A DNA stretch of 64,000 nt from the IMG/VR virus record IMGVR_UViG_3300031566_000019, positions 1 through 64,000 of that record; one strand, written 5' to 3'. Under the pieces are notes generated by a model. The model was not told the DNA's origin, ran no database searches, and saw nothing but the letters and a program-made list of their open reading frames with translations. The DNA comes from a virus. The position numbers and the translations under genes are program-made. This document shows positions 7,246-14,315 of the stretch, piece after piece (position 1 is the first letter of the stretch; each line of letters opens with the position of its first letter).

Positions 7246-9188
7246 AGAAGCGCCTTCGCTTCCTCAAGACTGATGACCTTGGTGCCTTGCGCTCGGGCCT
7301 TCTTGGCTTTCCCGCTGGTGCTCTTGGGGTCCTTGGCGACGAGGTAGGTGAGACCCTTGCTGACGCCACTTTTGAGGGAGCCGCCGGCCTCGAGGATCTC
7401 GTCGTTGAGCGACGGGTCACGGATGCCGGTAAAGCAGAAGGAAAGACCCGAAAGCTTGCCCCCAACGATGGGCATCTTGATCTTCACCCCGGCTGCTTGG
7501 AGGCCGTCGATGACTTTGCGGCTGCGACGGAACCCATCGACAAACTTCTCAGCCTTCGTGTCCCCGATGCCCGGGACCGCGGCGATCTCTGCGACCGTCG
7601 CATCCTCCATCTTCTCCAAGGTGTCGAAACCGGCGTCCGCGAGTTTCTGCGTCATGGAGCGACCCCACAGGTCAATGCCGAGGGAGCCAACGAAGTCCGC
7701 GATGCGAAGTTCCATCTTGGCCTGCAAGTTCTTCATGACCTTCGTGGCCGTGCTCTTGCCAACCTTCTTGCCCGAGAGCGTGACGACGGCGAGCTCGTCC
7801 ACGTCGAGACCGTAAAGATCGGCCGGCGTCGTGACCATCCCGTTCGCACAGAGCGCGTCGAGCAGTGTGTCGCCCCAGTCCTTGATGTCGAGCTTCTTGA
7901 CCCAACGCTTGACGGAGCCACTCTGCTGCGCGGGGCACTTGAGTGAGTTCGGGCAGAGCGTGTAGGCGCCATCTCGCTCAAGCTTCGTGCTGCACGAGGG
8001 GCACTTGGTCGGTGTTTGAAAGCGGGCGTTCTTGGAAGGAGTGAGCACCTTCTCGACGTAGGGGATCACGTCGTTGCGGCGTGACACCAGGATCTTGTCG
8101 CTCATGCCAAGCAGCATGTCGGGACACTTGGCCGCAAGACGCCCCAAGTTGTCCACGTTGTGCAGGCTCGCTTGCGACACGGAGGCCCCTGCGAGATTCA
8201 CGGTGTCGAAGTAGGCGACGGGAGTGATGCGTCCGCTGTTGCCAACTTGCCACACGACTTCGCGGAGGCGCGTCGGTTGTTCCTCGTGGGGGAACTTGAA
8301 AGCACGGGCGCCTTTAGGTCGGCCGTCATGCTCTCCAAGGTGGTCCATGATGGTGAGCAGGTTGCACTCCACCACCAGGCCATCGATGTCGTAGTCGAGC
8401 TTCTCACGCGTGGAAGCGATGTAAGCGTCGTAGACCTTGCTCACGTCGCCGCTGTTTTTGCAGGTGGTCCAGTTCGGAGTGACAAAGCCTAGGGCCTTGA
8501 GCAGCTTGAACTCCATCGCCTTGCTCGTGACCTTGTGGTCTTCGCTGATGAGCTGGTAGCAAACGATGGTCAGATGCTTGCAGTGTGCCGGGTCCGACTC
8601 GCGCTTTGAGATGCCGCTCGCGGCGTTGCGCGGGTTCTTGTACTCGGGGACGTGTTTCTTGTGGTCGCTCTTCTTGAGGACGATCTCACCGCGGACGTAG
8701 CCGGTCAGGTCCTTGGCCTTCTCCACGGCGCCTTTCATCAGGAGCACGTTGCGGGTGATATCCTCACCGGTGATGCCGTCACCGCGGGTCAACGCCTGCA
8801 CGAGTTTGCCCTTCTTGTAGCGAAGGGAGATGGAGATGCCATCCAGCTTCTCACTGACGACCAAGGTTCCGTTGGCCTCCTCGATGTCGCCATCACGCTT
8901 GGCCGTGGCAATCTTGAGGAGAAGGTCCGTATCCCACTTGATGAATTCGTCGGTGGTCTGGACCTTGAGCAGGCTCCCCATCGGGGCGCTGTGCTTGACC
9001 TTCTTCCACTTGGTCTTTTTGGCTTGGGCTCCGACGCGTTTGAAGAACGCGTTTTTGGAGTCGAGCTCGCGCAACTCGTCCTCGAGGGCGTCGTACTCGG
9101 CGTCGCTCATCACGGGGTCGCCGTTGTAGTAGGCGTCTTGGGCCTGCTGTAGCTGCTCTACGAGATCAGAAATTTCACGTTGGCTCAT
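7242..9188 (-). CDS. ligA: NAD-dependent DNA ligase
   Basis: Seals nicks using NAD+, for example joining Okazaki fragments. The 648-residue protein shows the bacterial LigA order. The Ia domain (YYNGDPVMSDAEYD at 20-33) binds NMN. The adenylation domain has catalytic Lys in KLDG (114-117) and conserved RGDG/GEDIT and NPRNAASG motifs. An OB fold is followed by a Cys4 zinc finger (CPSC...CPNSLKCP, around 410-440), helix-hairpin-helix repeats (VPGIGDTKAEKFVDGF) and a C-terminal BRCT domain (about 570-648). Length is close to cellular LigA, so no truncation is evident. The ATG has GAGG 8 bases upstream. It is the first gene of a coupled ligase-PspC-hypothetical trio. Confidence 0.96.
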   Translation of the reverse strand: MSQREISDLVEQLQQAQDAYYNGDPVMSDAEYDALEDELRELDSKNAFFKRVGAQAKKTKWKKVKHSAPMGSLLKVQTTDEFIKWDTDLLLKIATAKRDGDIEEANGTLVVSEKLDGISISLRYKKGKLVQALTRGDGITGEDITRNVLLMKGAVEKAKDLTGYVRGEIVLKKSDHKKHVPEYKNPRNAASGISKRESDPAHCKHLTIVCYQLISEDHKVTSKAMEFKLLKALGFVTPNWTTCKNSGDVSKVYDAYIASTREKLDYDIDGLVVECNLLTIMDHLGEHDGRPKGARAFKFPHEEQPTRLREVVWQVGNSGRITPVAYFDTVNLAGASVSQASLHNVDNLGRLAAKCPDMLLGMSDKILVSRRNDVIPYVEKVLTPSKNARFQTPTKCPSCSTKLERDGAYTLCPNSLKCPAQQSGSVKRWVKKLDIKDWGDTLLDALCANGMVTTPADLYGLDVDELAVVTLSGKKVGKSTATKVMKNLQAKMELRIADFVGSLGIDLWGRSMTQKLADAGFDTLEKMEDATVAEIAAVPGIGDTKAEKFVDGFRRSRKVIDGLQAAGVKIKMPIVGGKLSGLSFCFTGIRDPSLNDEILEAGGSLKSGVSKGLTYLVAKDPKSTSGKAKKARAQGTKVISLEEAKALL

Positions 9189-9211
9189 TTACATCCTCTG
9201 TACGGAGTGCA

Positions 9212-9224
9212 TGTAGGTTCTACA
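9212..9224. promoter_or_regulatory. Short inverted repeat upstream of ligA
   Basis: TGTAG-GTT-CTACA lies 24 bases upstream of the ligase start, in the 71-base gap 9189-9259. It is a 5-bp arm, 3-base loop palindrome that could be an operator half-site pair or a small RNA hairpin. No T-tract follows and no convincing -35/-10 pair is visible nearby. A five-base arm can occur by chance. Confidence 0.25.
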
Positions 9225-9259
9225 CTTTCTCCGGTCTGATTTGCGCGTCTTACGCGGAA

Positions 9260-9832
9260 TCAAGAAGTCACTGCTGCCGCGGCCTCCTCATCGACCTTGT
9301 TCTCGGGCCAGTACCAGTGACCCTCATCCTTCTCGACGTTGTAGGGGCGTCTTTCGTCCTCCCCCTCTTCGCGGATGCCATCCCACAAGGCTTCGCTTCC
9401 AGACATCTGATTCCAACATACGCCGCGCCACCCCTTTGCTTCCGCTTCCTCGACGACCTTGCGGAGCGCGGTTGCTTGCTCAGGAATGGTGAACATGTAG
9501 TTCTGTTCCCTTTGCCGAGGGCCGTAGGTTCTGTCAAATTCCTCGAGCGCGGAAGCGACGGAAGCAACATGCTCCATGGGGATGACCACCTTGTCGAAGG
9601 TCGTCATCAGAGTCACCGTTTCCCACGGTGCGAGCTTGCCCTCCTTGGCGAGATCGAAGACGGGCTTGAGCCCACTCATCATCATCATGGTGAAGGCCAT
9701 ACCCGTCGCTTGGAGATGTTTCTCGGCAAGGATACGCCAGATGGCCATCGCTCCCCCGTGGGCGTTGGAGAATCGTTCGTAGATCACGACATCGCCGTCG
9801 CGACTCACTGCGTATAACCGGGTCTCGCTCAT
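9260..9832 (-). CDS. Hypothetical protein
   Basis: Unrecognised protein of 190 residues. I choose the ATG ending at 9832 (MSETRLYAVSRDGDV) because GAGGGA precedes it; an ATG nine bases upstream (MREM) lacks a ribosome-binding site. It opens with beta strands, then a helix with a Met run (GMAFTMMMMSGLKP), and ends with an acidic/Ala-rich tail. No signal peptide, transmembrane helix or catalytic motif is evident. It sits between the methyltransferase fragments and the ligase. The gap upstream (9833-9907) contains only weak GC-rich hairpins (GGGC/GCCC and CCAG/CTGG) without a T-tract. Confidence 0.7.
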   Translation of the reverse strand: MSETRLYAVSRDGDVVIYERFSNAHGGAMAIWRILAEKHLQATGMAFTMMMMSGLKPVFDLAKEGKLAPWETVTLMTTFDKVVIPMEHVASVASALEEFDRTYGPRQREQNYMFTIPEQATALRKVVEEAEAKGWRGVCWNQMSGSEALWDGIREEGEDERRPYNVEKDEGHWYWPENKVDEEAAAAVTS

Positions 9833-9907
9833 TTCCCTCATTTTACGGACAGAATTGGCGATCTCTGCCGAAAGGGCTACCAGGGCTCTGGGGTGCCCAA
9901 GAGGGCC

Positions 9908-10558
9908 TTACCCTTCTGATCCCTGTCCTCCGAAGCCCTTGAAGAACCTCGAGGCACCCCCGGTGTCGCCGTACCAGATCATCGGGGTTCCGTCGGCGCG
10001 ATTCTCAGCCCCGTAGGCGGCGCCTTTGTTGCCCTCTCGACTGCCAGCCGAAGCACGCTTGACCGTCCCCGAACCCGAGGTCAGTTGGCCGCTCTCCCTG
10101 TCGAGCTCAGCCACGGGACAACCCGCTTCGCACTCCCAGTTGGGCACCGTCTCTTTCCCGTCCGCGCCCGCGTAGCTCATGTCCTCCATCGGAGGCTTCT
10201 CTCCTTCGGAGAAGATGGTGCGCCCTCCACTGTTTTTGCGGTGAGCTGTGCCGGTTGCGACCTTACGAGTGCCAACGACTCGACATCCAAGGCGATGCAC
10301 GAGCATCACGTTGGGGGGCCACCGTCCTCCGTGGTTTACCTGCCACTGCCCCCACCCTTTCTTGTGGTGAGGGAACTCGGCACCAATTCCCTCTTCAGAG
10401 GCGAACGCCCCTTTACCTACCGTCGGCGTCTTGTCAGCCTCGGATTGGTAGGCGATCCGACTCGCGGCAATGTTGAGGGCGCCGGCTTCGTGCTCCACGA
10501 CATTAGCCGTGGTGCTCCCTGACTGACAGGGTTTTCGCGCCACGGTTACCACTCTCAT
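9908..10558 (-). CDS. Stand-alone target-recognition fragment of a beta-class DNA methyltransferase
   Basis: A 216-residue protein matching only the middle of phage-type adenine methyltransferases. It begins MRVVTVARKP, the strand that in full-length enzymes follows 'ALKPAWEP', then TTANVVEHEAGALNI...RI, GRWPPNV, a WECEAGC cysteine pair, and ends soon after GGASRFF. In full-length enzymes that point precedes the HPTVKP and FxGxG AdoMet-binding motifs. It therefore lacks both the catalytic DPPY and the cofactor-binding motif and cannot act alone. It is paralogous to the first 195 residues of the 11191-12675 product. The catalytic half lies at 14315-15019. Its ATG overlaps the phosphatase stop (ATGA), so it is translated as part of the cluster. 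It could be a swappable specificity subunit or a decaying remnant. Confidence 0.8.
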   Translation of the reverse strand: MRVVTVARKPCQSGSTTANVVEHEAGALNIAASRIAYQSEADKTPTVGKGAFASEEGIGAEFPHHKKGWGQWQVNHGGRWPPNVMLVHRLGCRVVGTRKVATGTAHRKNSGGRTIFSEGEKPPMEDMSYAGADGKETVPNWECEAGCPVAELDRESGQLTSGSGTVKRASAGSREGNKGAAYGAENRADGTPMIWYGDTGGASRFFKGFGGQGSEG

Positions 10559-11187
10559 TTGAACCCGCTGACCTTCGCGTACGCCTTCACGAGTTTGACG
10601 TAGTCTGGGTTCATGGTCCCGGCCGCCGCCACGCTGTCAGCGAGTTTGAATGCCTCTTTGAGTGTGTAGCCCATCACTCGCATGGCAAACGCAGCCACCG
10701 AGGCACCCGTCCGATCTGTCCCGTTCATGCAGTGAACGTAGACGGGCATCCCGAGACGGTTGAGCTGCGCAAGACGGTCCACATAACCGATGAAGTCGTA
10801 GGACCGCAGGGCCGGACCGAGGACGATGGAGTTGTTCCCGCCCTCGATCTGCCACCACATCACCTTGTCCTTGTCGCCGTGCAGCACCCCCGGCACCCAC
10901 GGCGGATCTTCTTGATTGAACTGCGGCGGGATGTCGGGCCGGTTCGTGGGCCATGTTGCCTCCACGTCGATGCCGAACGCCTCCATCTCGGGCTGCCAGA
11001 CATCGCGCTCGCCGCCTTCCACGTTGTCGATGACCGACACGTCGATGAAGGGCTGCTCCTCATTGATGCCAAGTACCTGGCGAAGCTCCTTGAAAGCGAA
11101 CGTCCGGTCAGAACGGAGAGGAAGATTGCCGCGCCAGAGGTTCATTCCGACGTGGGCACAACGAGAGGGATCGAATACGGCTGCCAT
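10555..11187 (-). CDS. Tyrosine/dual-specificity-type protein phosphatase
   Basis: A 210-residue protein with the Cys-x5-Arg phosphatase signature HCMNGTDRTG, nucleophile C153 and phosphate-binding R159. A helix typical of the fold follows (ASVAAFAMRVMGYTLKEAF). The N-terminal part has the strand/helix layout of small tyrosine or dual-specificity phosphatases (NLPLRSDRTFAFKELRQVLG; FIGYVDRLAQLNRLGMPVYVHC). Members of the family remove phosphate from Tyr/Ser/Thr, and some act on phosphoinositides, RNA 5' ends or nucleotides, so the substrate is open. It sits between two methyltransferase fragments and overlaps one of them by four bases. No signal peptide is visible, so a cytoplasmic role is likely. 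Confidence 0.85.
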   Translation of the reverse strand: MAAVFDPSRCAHVGMNLWRGNLPLRSDRTFAFKELRQVLGINEEQPFIDVSVIDNVEGGERDVWQPEMEAFGIDVEATWPTNRPDIPPQFNQEDPPWVPGVLHGDKDKVMWWQIEGGNNSIVLGPALRSYDFIGYVDRLAQLNRLGMPVYVHCMNGTDRTGASVAAFAMRVMGYTLKEAFKLADSVAAAGTMNPDYVKLVKAYAKVSGFK

Positions 11188-11190
11188 GGT

Positions 11191-12675
11191 CTACTCCAGT
11201 TCCTCGACGCGCTGTTTGGCCTGCTCGAGCAGATACGTTTGAACACGCTCTCGATTCTCAGCGCACTGCGAACAGACCTCAAGACGCTCACCCTTCTCCT
11301 TGATCTCCATCTCCGTGTCGCGCTCTTCGCATACGGGGCAGTCTCCAACCGAGGACTCCTCGTCACTCCCCCCGAACCCGAAGAAGTCCCCGAGACCGAC
11401 GGACTCTTCTGCCGCGAACTCAGCTTCGGACTCGATAGTTGCACCGTTCCAAGCATTCTCTGCTCGGTCCCAGTGACGGATGCGCTGGTCCGCGATGCGT
11501 AGATACTCAGCATCTTGGTCGATGCCGATGAAGTTGTGTCCCGTCCGCAGACACGCGAGTCCCGTCGTGCCACTCCCCATGAAACAGTCCACCACCGTGG
11601 CGCCCTTGGGGATGTCTTGTAGGAGTGCTTCCATGACGCCGACAGCCTTGACCGTGGGATGCTCATTCTGCACGACGCGTCCCGTGTCCGACTCTCGAGC
11701 CACGATGCCCGTGTTGCGTTCAGCCGAGCTGGCCTTTGCGACGTAGTGGAACTCGCCCGGGGTGTCGAGGAGCGCGATGGCATCGCGGATCTCGTAGCCA
11801 AAGTCTTCGACGGCACACGCCCCCGTGTGCCCCGTAAGTTCCTCGTCAGGAGCGACCAGCAGCAGGTGTGCGCCTGGCCGAAGGACTCGATCGATCTCTT
11901 CCATGTGGGGCTCAGGGTTGCCCATGGTGATCATCCCATGCACCGACGCGTCCTCGTGCTCCTCCCACGGGTAGTCCTCCAGGCTAGGCTGCGCGATGAT
12001 GACGGGCTCACACGAGGCAGGCGGAGAGATCATCGTGATCAGGTAGTCAAACAGTTCTGGAGGCAGCTCGTTCATCTCAATTTCCTGTACCTGCTTAAAG
12101 TATCGAGCAGCGCTTCCGCTATCGTCGTAAAGAGGTCCCTGTTTTTGGTAGTCCCCTTGGTTGGGGCGGTACAGGCTTGGAACCGACGTGGATGAGGGAT
12201 GTGGGCCCGTAGATGGGCGCTGTCCGCTCTGCTCCCCCAGACTCTGAACCGCACAGCCCTCTTCGCACTCCCATACGGCAACCTGTTCTTCGGGCTGAGC
12301 TTCGCTTTCGTACTCATGCCCCGCACCTCCGCCGAAAGGCTTCGCGCCGTCTGACCATCGGTTGATGGTGTAGCCTGGCACCACTATGGTGCCAGTCTGT
12401 TTACAACCAGCACGGTGCATCAGGACCACATTGGCAGGCCAACGCCCCGTCCCGTCTGCCGTCCCACATCCCATCTTGAAATCAAGGCCACGCGTGCGGT
12501 TGTCCTCGTGCCCACGATCTCCACTTGCGTTTGCCTTGTAAGTCCCTTGGTCTTGAACTGAGGAGAACCCTATCCGGCACGCATCGATGTTGATGGCACC
12601 TGCTTCGTACTCGGTGATGTTGGCAGTCGTGCTCGAGGCAATGCACGGCCGACGACTGACCGTCACTACCCTCAT
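11191..12675 (-). CDS. C-terminal part of a split beta-class DNA methyltransferase (target recognition plus AdoMet-binding half)
   Basis: A 494-residue protein in three parts. Residues 1-195 are a target-recognition fragment starting MRVVTVSRRP, with GAINIDACRI, GRWPANV, a WECEEGC pair and a SAARYF end. Residues about 202-310 resemble a second methyltransferase fold (EEIDRVLRPGAHLLLVAPDE, EDFGYEIRDAI) but have GNPEP where a catalytic D/S-PP-Y might stand. Residues 308-400 carry FHYVAKASSAERN, HPTVK (339-343), the AdoMet-binding motif DCFMGSGTTG (363-372) and GIDQDAEYL. A C-terminal zinc ribbon follows (CPVC 446-449, CSQC 468-471). No DPPY/SPPY is present; that motif is in the separate protein at 14315-15019. 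Together they would contain motifs IV-VIII, TRD, X and I-III. The start overlaps the upstream stop (ATGA). Confidence 0.85.
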   Translation of the reverse strand: MRVVTVSRRPCIASSTTANITEYEAGAINIDACRIGFSSVQDQGTYKANASGDRGHEDNRTRGLDFKMGCGTADGTGRWPANVVLMHRAGCKQTGTIVVPGYTINRWSDGAKPFGGGAGHEYESEAQPEEQVAVWECEEGCAVQSLGEQSGQRPSTGPHPSSTSVPSLYRPNQGDYQKQGPLYDDSGSAARYFKQVQEIEMNELPPELFDYLITMISPPASCEPVIIAQPSLEDYPWEEHEDASVHGMITMGNPEPHMEEIDRVLRPGAHLLLVAPDEELTGHTGACAVEDFGYEIRDAIALLDTPGEFHYVAKASSAERNTGIVARESDTGRVVQNEHPTVKAVGVMEALLQDIPKGATVVDCFMGSGTTGLACLRTGHNFIGIDQDAEYLRIADQRIRHWDRAENAWNGATIESEAEFAAEESVGLGDFFGFGGSDEESSVGDCPVCEERDTEMEIKEKGERLEVCSQCAENRERVQTYLLEQAKQRVEELE

Positions 12676-12893
12676 AATTCCTTGATGCCTTCCAGGAACT
12701 CCTCACGATCGAAGGTGCTCCAACGATCCTTGAGAACCTTGCCGCGCCACACGATGATCTCGGAGTTCTTGACGATGCCTCCATCGATGGGAGGCCAGCC
12801 GTCCGCCGGAGTGTCCTCGAGCGCGCAGGCCGGAACCGTCACACGCCAAGACGCCCGAGCTCGATAGTAGACGCGGTTGTCACCTTCCATCAT
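12672..12893 (-). CDS. Small hypothetical protein
   Basis: A 73-residue unrecognised protein. It has tandem start ATGs (12893 and 12890) with GGGTGA just upstream, and overlaps the methyltransferase fragment downstream by four bases (ATGA), which supports it as a real translated gene. The sequence is a mix of strands and short helices (RVYYRARASWRVTVPACAL; EIIVWRGKVLKDRW) with one cysteine and no signal peptide or membrane helix. It is wedged between the Tat-signal-like gene and the methyltransferase fragment; function unknown. Confidence 0.65.
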   Translation of the reverse strand: MMEGDNRVYYRARASWRVTVPACALEDTPADGWPPIDGGIVKNSEIIVWRGKVLKDRWSTFDREEFLEGIKEL

Positions 12894-12899
12894 GGACGC

Positions 12900-13616
12900 T
12901 CACCCGATCAGAATACGGCCCCCGAATTTGCTCACCGCCATCTGGCCCTTGGCGATGCGTTGGTCGAGGGAAAAGAGACGGTCCATGTCAATCCCCGACG
13001 GGATTTCGATTGGGTATTCTCCGTTCTCCGAGTAGATCTCCCAACCATTGAGTTCAAGACCACCACTCCCAAGCTGACCCAGGATATACGGGGTGTAGCT
13101 GATTTCGACACGAAACCCCCGAGTCTCATAGAGCGCGGCTGCGAAGATGTCCGTATCGACCAACGTGACGAGCATGGCATCGGATCGCTTGTACGGTGGC
13201 ACTTTGAGCAACCGTTCTTGAGATTGCTTGGCGAAGTCGCTACGCATTTGCATCGCAGCTTTGTAGAACGCTTCATGTGCGTCGCCTCCGTCCGCAAGCT
13301 GTACTGTGACGGAAGGGACGCAGTGCTCCTCGTCCGTGTGGTAGAGGCGGCGCCCGCCTATCTTCGGCCAGGATGCGCGGATGATTTTCCGGCCCCACGA
13401 AATGCCCCCAGGCACCGGCGTCATTGTCGTCGGCACGACCTTGGGTCGAGTGAGCACGAGGTGACTCCGTGTCAGGCTTGTGTGCTCCGGCGTCCAGATC
13501 TTGCTCTCTTTGCCGGAGAACAGAGGGACGATTGGACTCGCATTCGCTGTCGTAGTAACGAGCAGCGAGGTGCCGCCTACCCCGAGCATCTGTAGGAACT
13601 GTCGCCTGTTGGTCAT
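12900..13616 (-). CDS. Hypothetical protein with twin-arginine-like signal peptide
   Basis: A 238-residue protein. Residues 1-26 (MTNRRQFLQMLGVGG...TTANA-SP) look like a twin-arginine export signal: N-R-R-x-F-L, a moderately hydrophobic stretch and an Ala-x-Ala cleavage site near residue 26. The mature part has strand-rich segments (SWPKIGGRRLYHTDEEHCVPSVTVQL; FRVEISYTPYILGQLG) and a helix around 110-130. I do not recognise the family. Tat signals are rare on phage proteins, and the RR motif alone does not prove Tat use; a virion protein with a processed hydrophobic N-terminus is an alternative. It is flanked by DNA-modification genes. Confidence 0.75.
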   Translation of the reverse strand: MTNRRQFLQMLGVGGTSLLVTTTANASPIVPLFSGKESKIWTPEHTSLTRSHLVLTRPKVVPTTMTPVPGGISWGRKIIRASWPKIGGRRLYHTDEEHCVPSVTVQLADGGDAHEAFYKAAMQMRSDFAKQSQERLLKVPPYKRSDAMLVTLVDTDIFAAALYETRGFRVEISYTPYILGQLGSGGLELNGWEIYSENGEYPIEIPSGIDMDRLFSLDQRIAKGQMAVSKFGGRILIG

Positions 13617-13625
13617 GGCTACACT

Positions 13626-14315
13626 CTACTCTTGTGCGGAGAGGAGTCGCTCGTAGGTTCCCTCGAAACCCGACAAGTCGACGGAACGCAGATCCCGGTA
13701 GTCAAACGGGATGCCCTCGGTAAGGCTGATCATGGGACCACGGAAACCCAACAGGGTGCTGTTGTAGCGGACGAATTCCCGCTGGATGCGGAGGCGCCCC
13801 TCGACGAACTCGATCCCTCTTTGCACGATGCGCCACAGCCCCGAACTGCGCTTCTTTGGATCGTCATTCGGTGCCTGCTCAATGAGCCCCCAGTACAGGA
13901 GCCGGGAGAACTCGCCGTCCTTGCCCATGAACTTCGGTGCCCTCGAAGGGACATGGACGAAATCACCAGGATGCAGGTCGTGGTACCGCTTCATCCAAAT
14001 CAAAGCGATGGCGTTGTTGATGCTGAACGGAAGAGAGCGAGCTTTGGCGATGCGGTCACACGCCCCACAGATGACACCATCCTTGGTGTACATCCCTTCC
14101 GCGACACGATCCCGTTCCTCCTCGAGGCCGCTGCCCGTAAGTGGCTCACCGACGACCTTGCGCAGGTGCCCCATGTGCTCCCGCATAAGTGCCTTGGCGC
14201 TGTCCACGTCTCCGGCCTCCAAAGCATTCTCGATGCGCTTGAGCTGTGCTCGGAGTTTGTCGAAATCCTCGTCCGGCTCGGAGACCCCTATTACTGTGGC
14301 GAAGTCAAACTCCAT
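13626..14315 (-). CDS. Hypothetical protein with CxxC and winged-helix-like region
   Basis: A 229-residue protein. I start it at the ATG ending at 14315, which overlaps the stop of the methyltransferase half by one base (TGATG). The frame stays open further upstream, but that part is Arg/Gly-rich and is a shadow of the methyltransferase gene. Residues about 5-60 are helical. Around 75-85 is GVICGACDRI (CxxC). Residues about 90-190 (SINNAIALIWMKRYHDL; EFSRLLYWGLIEQAPN; SGLWRIVQRGIEFVEGRLRI; YNSTLLGF) look like a winged-helix domain found in uncharacterised phage and bacterial proteins. DNA binding is inference; no specific function can be named. Confidence 0.75.
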   Translation of the reverse strand: MEFDFATVIGVSEPDEDFDKLRAQLKRIENALEAGDVDSAKALMREHMGHLRKVVGEPLTGSGLEEERDRVAEGMYTKDGVICGACDRIAKARSLPFSINNAIALIWMKRYHDLHPGDFVHVPSRAPKFMGKDGEFSRLLYWGLIEQAPNDDPKKRSSGLWRIVQRGIEFVEGRLRIQREFVRYNSTLLGFRGPMISLTEGIPFDYRDLRSVDLSGFEGTYERLLSAQE

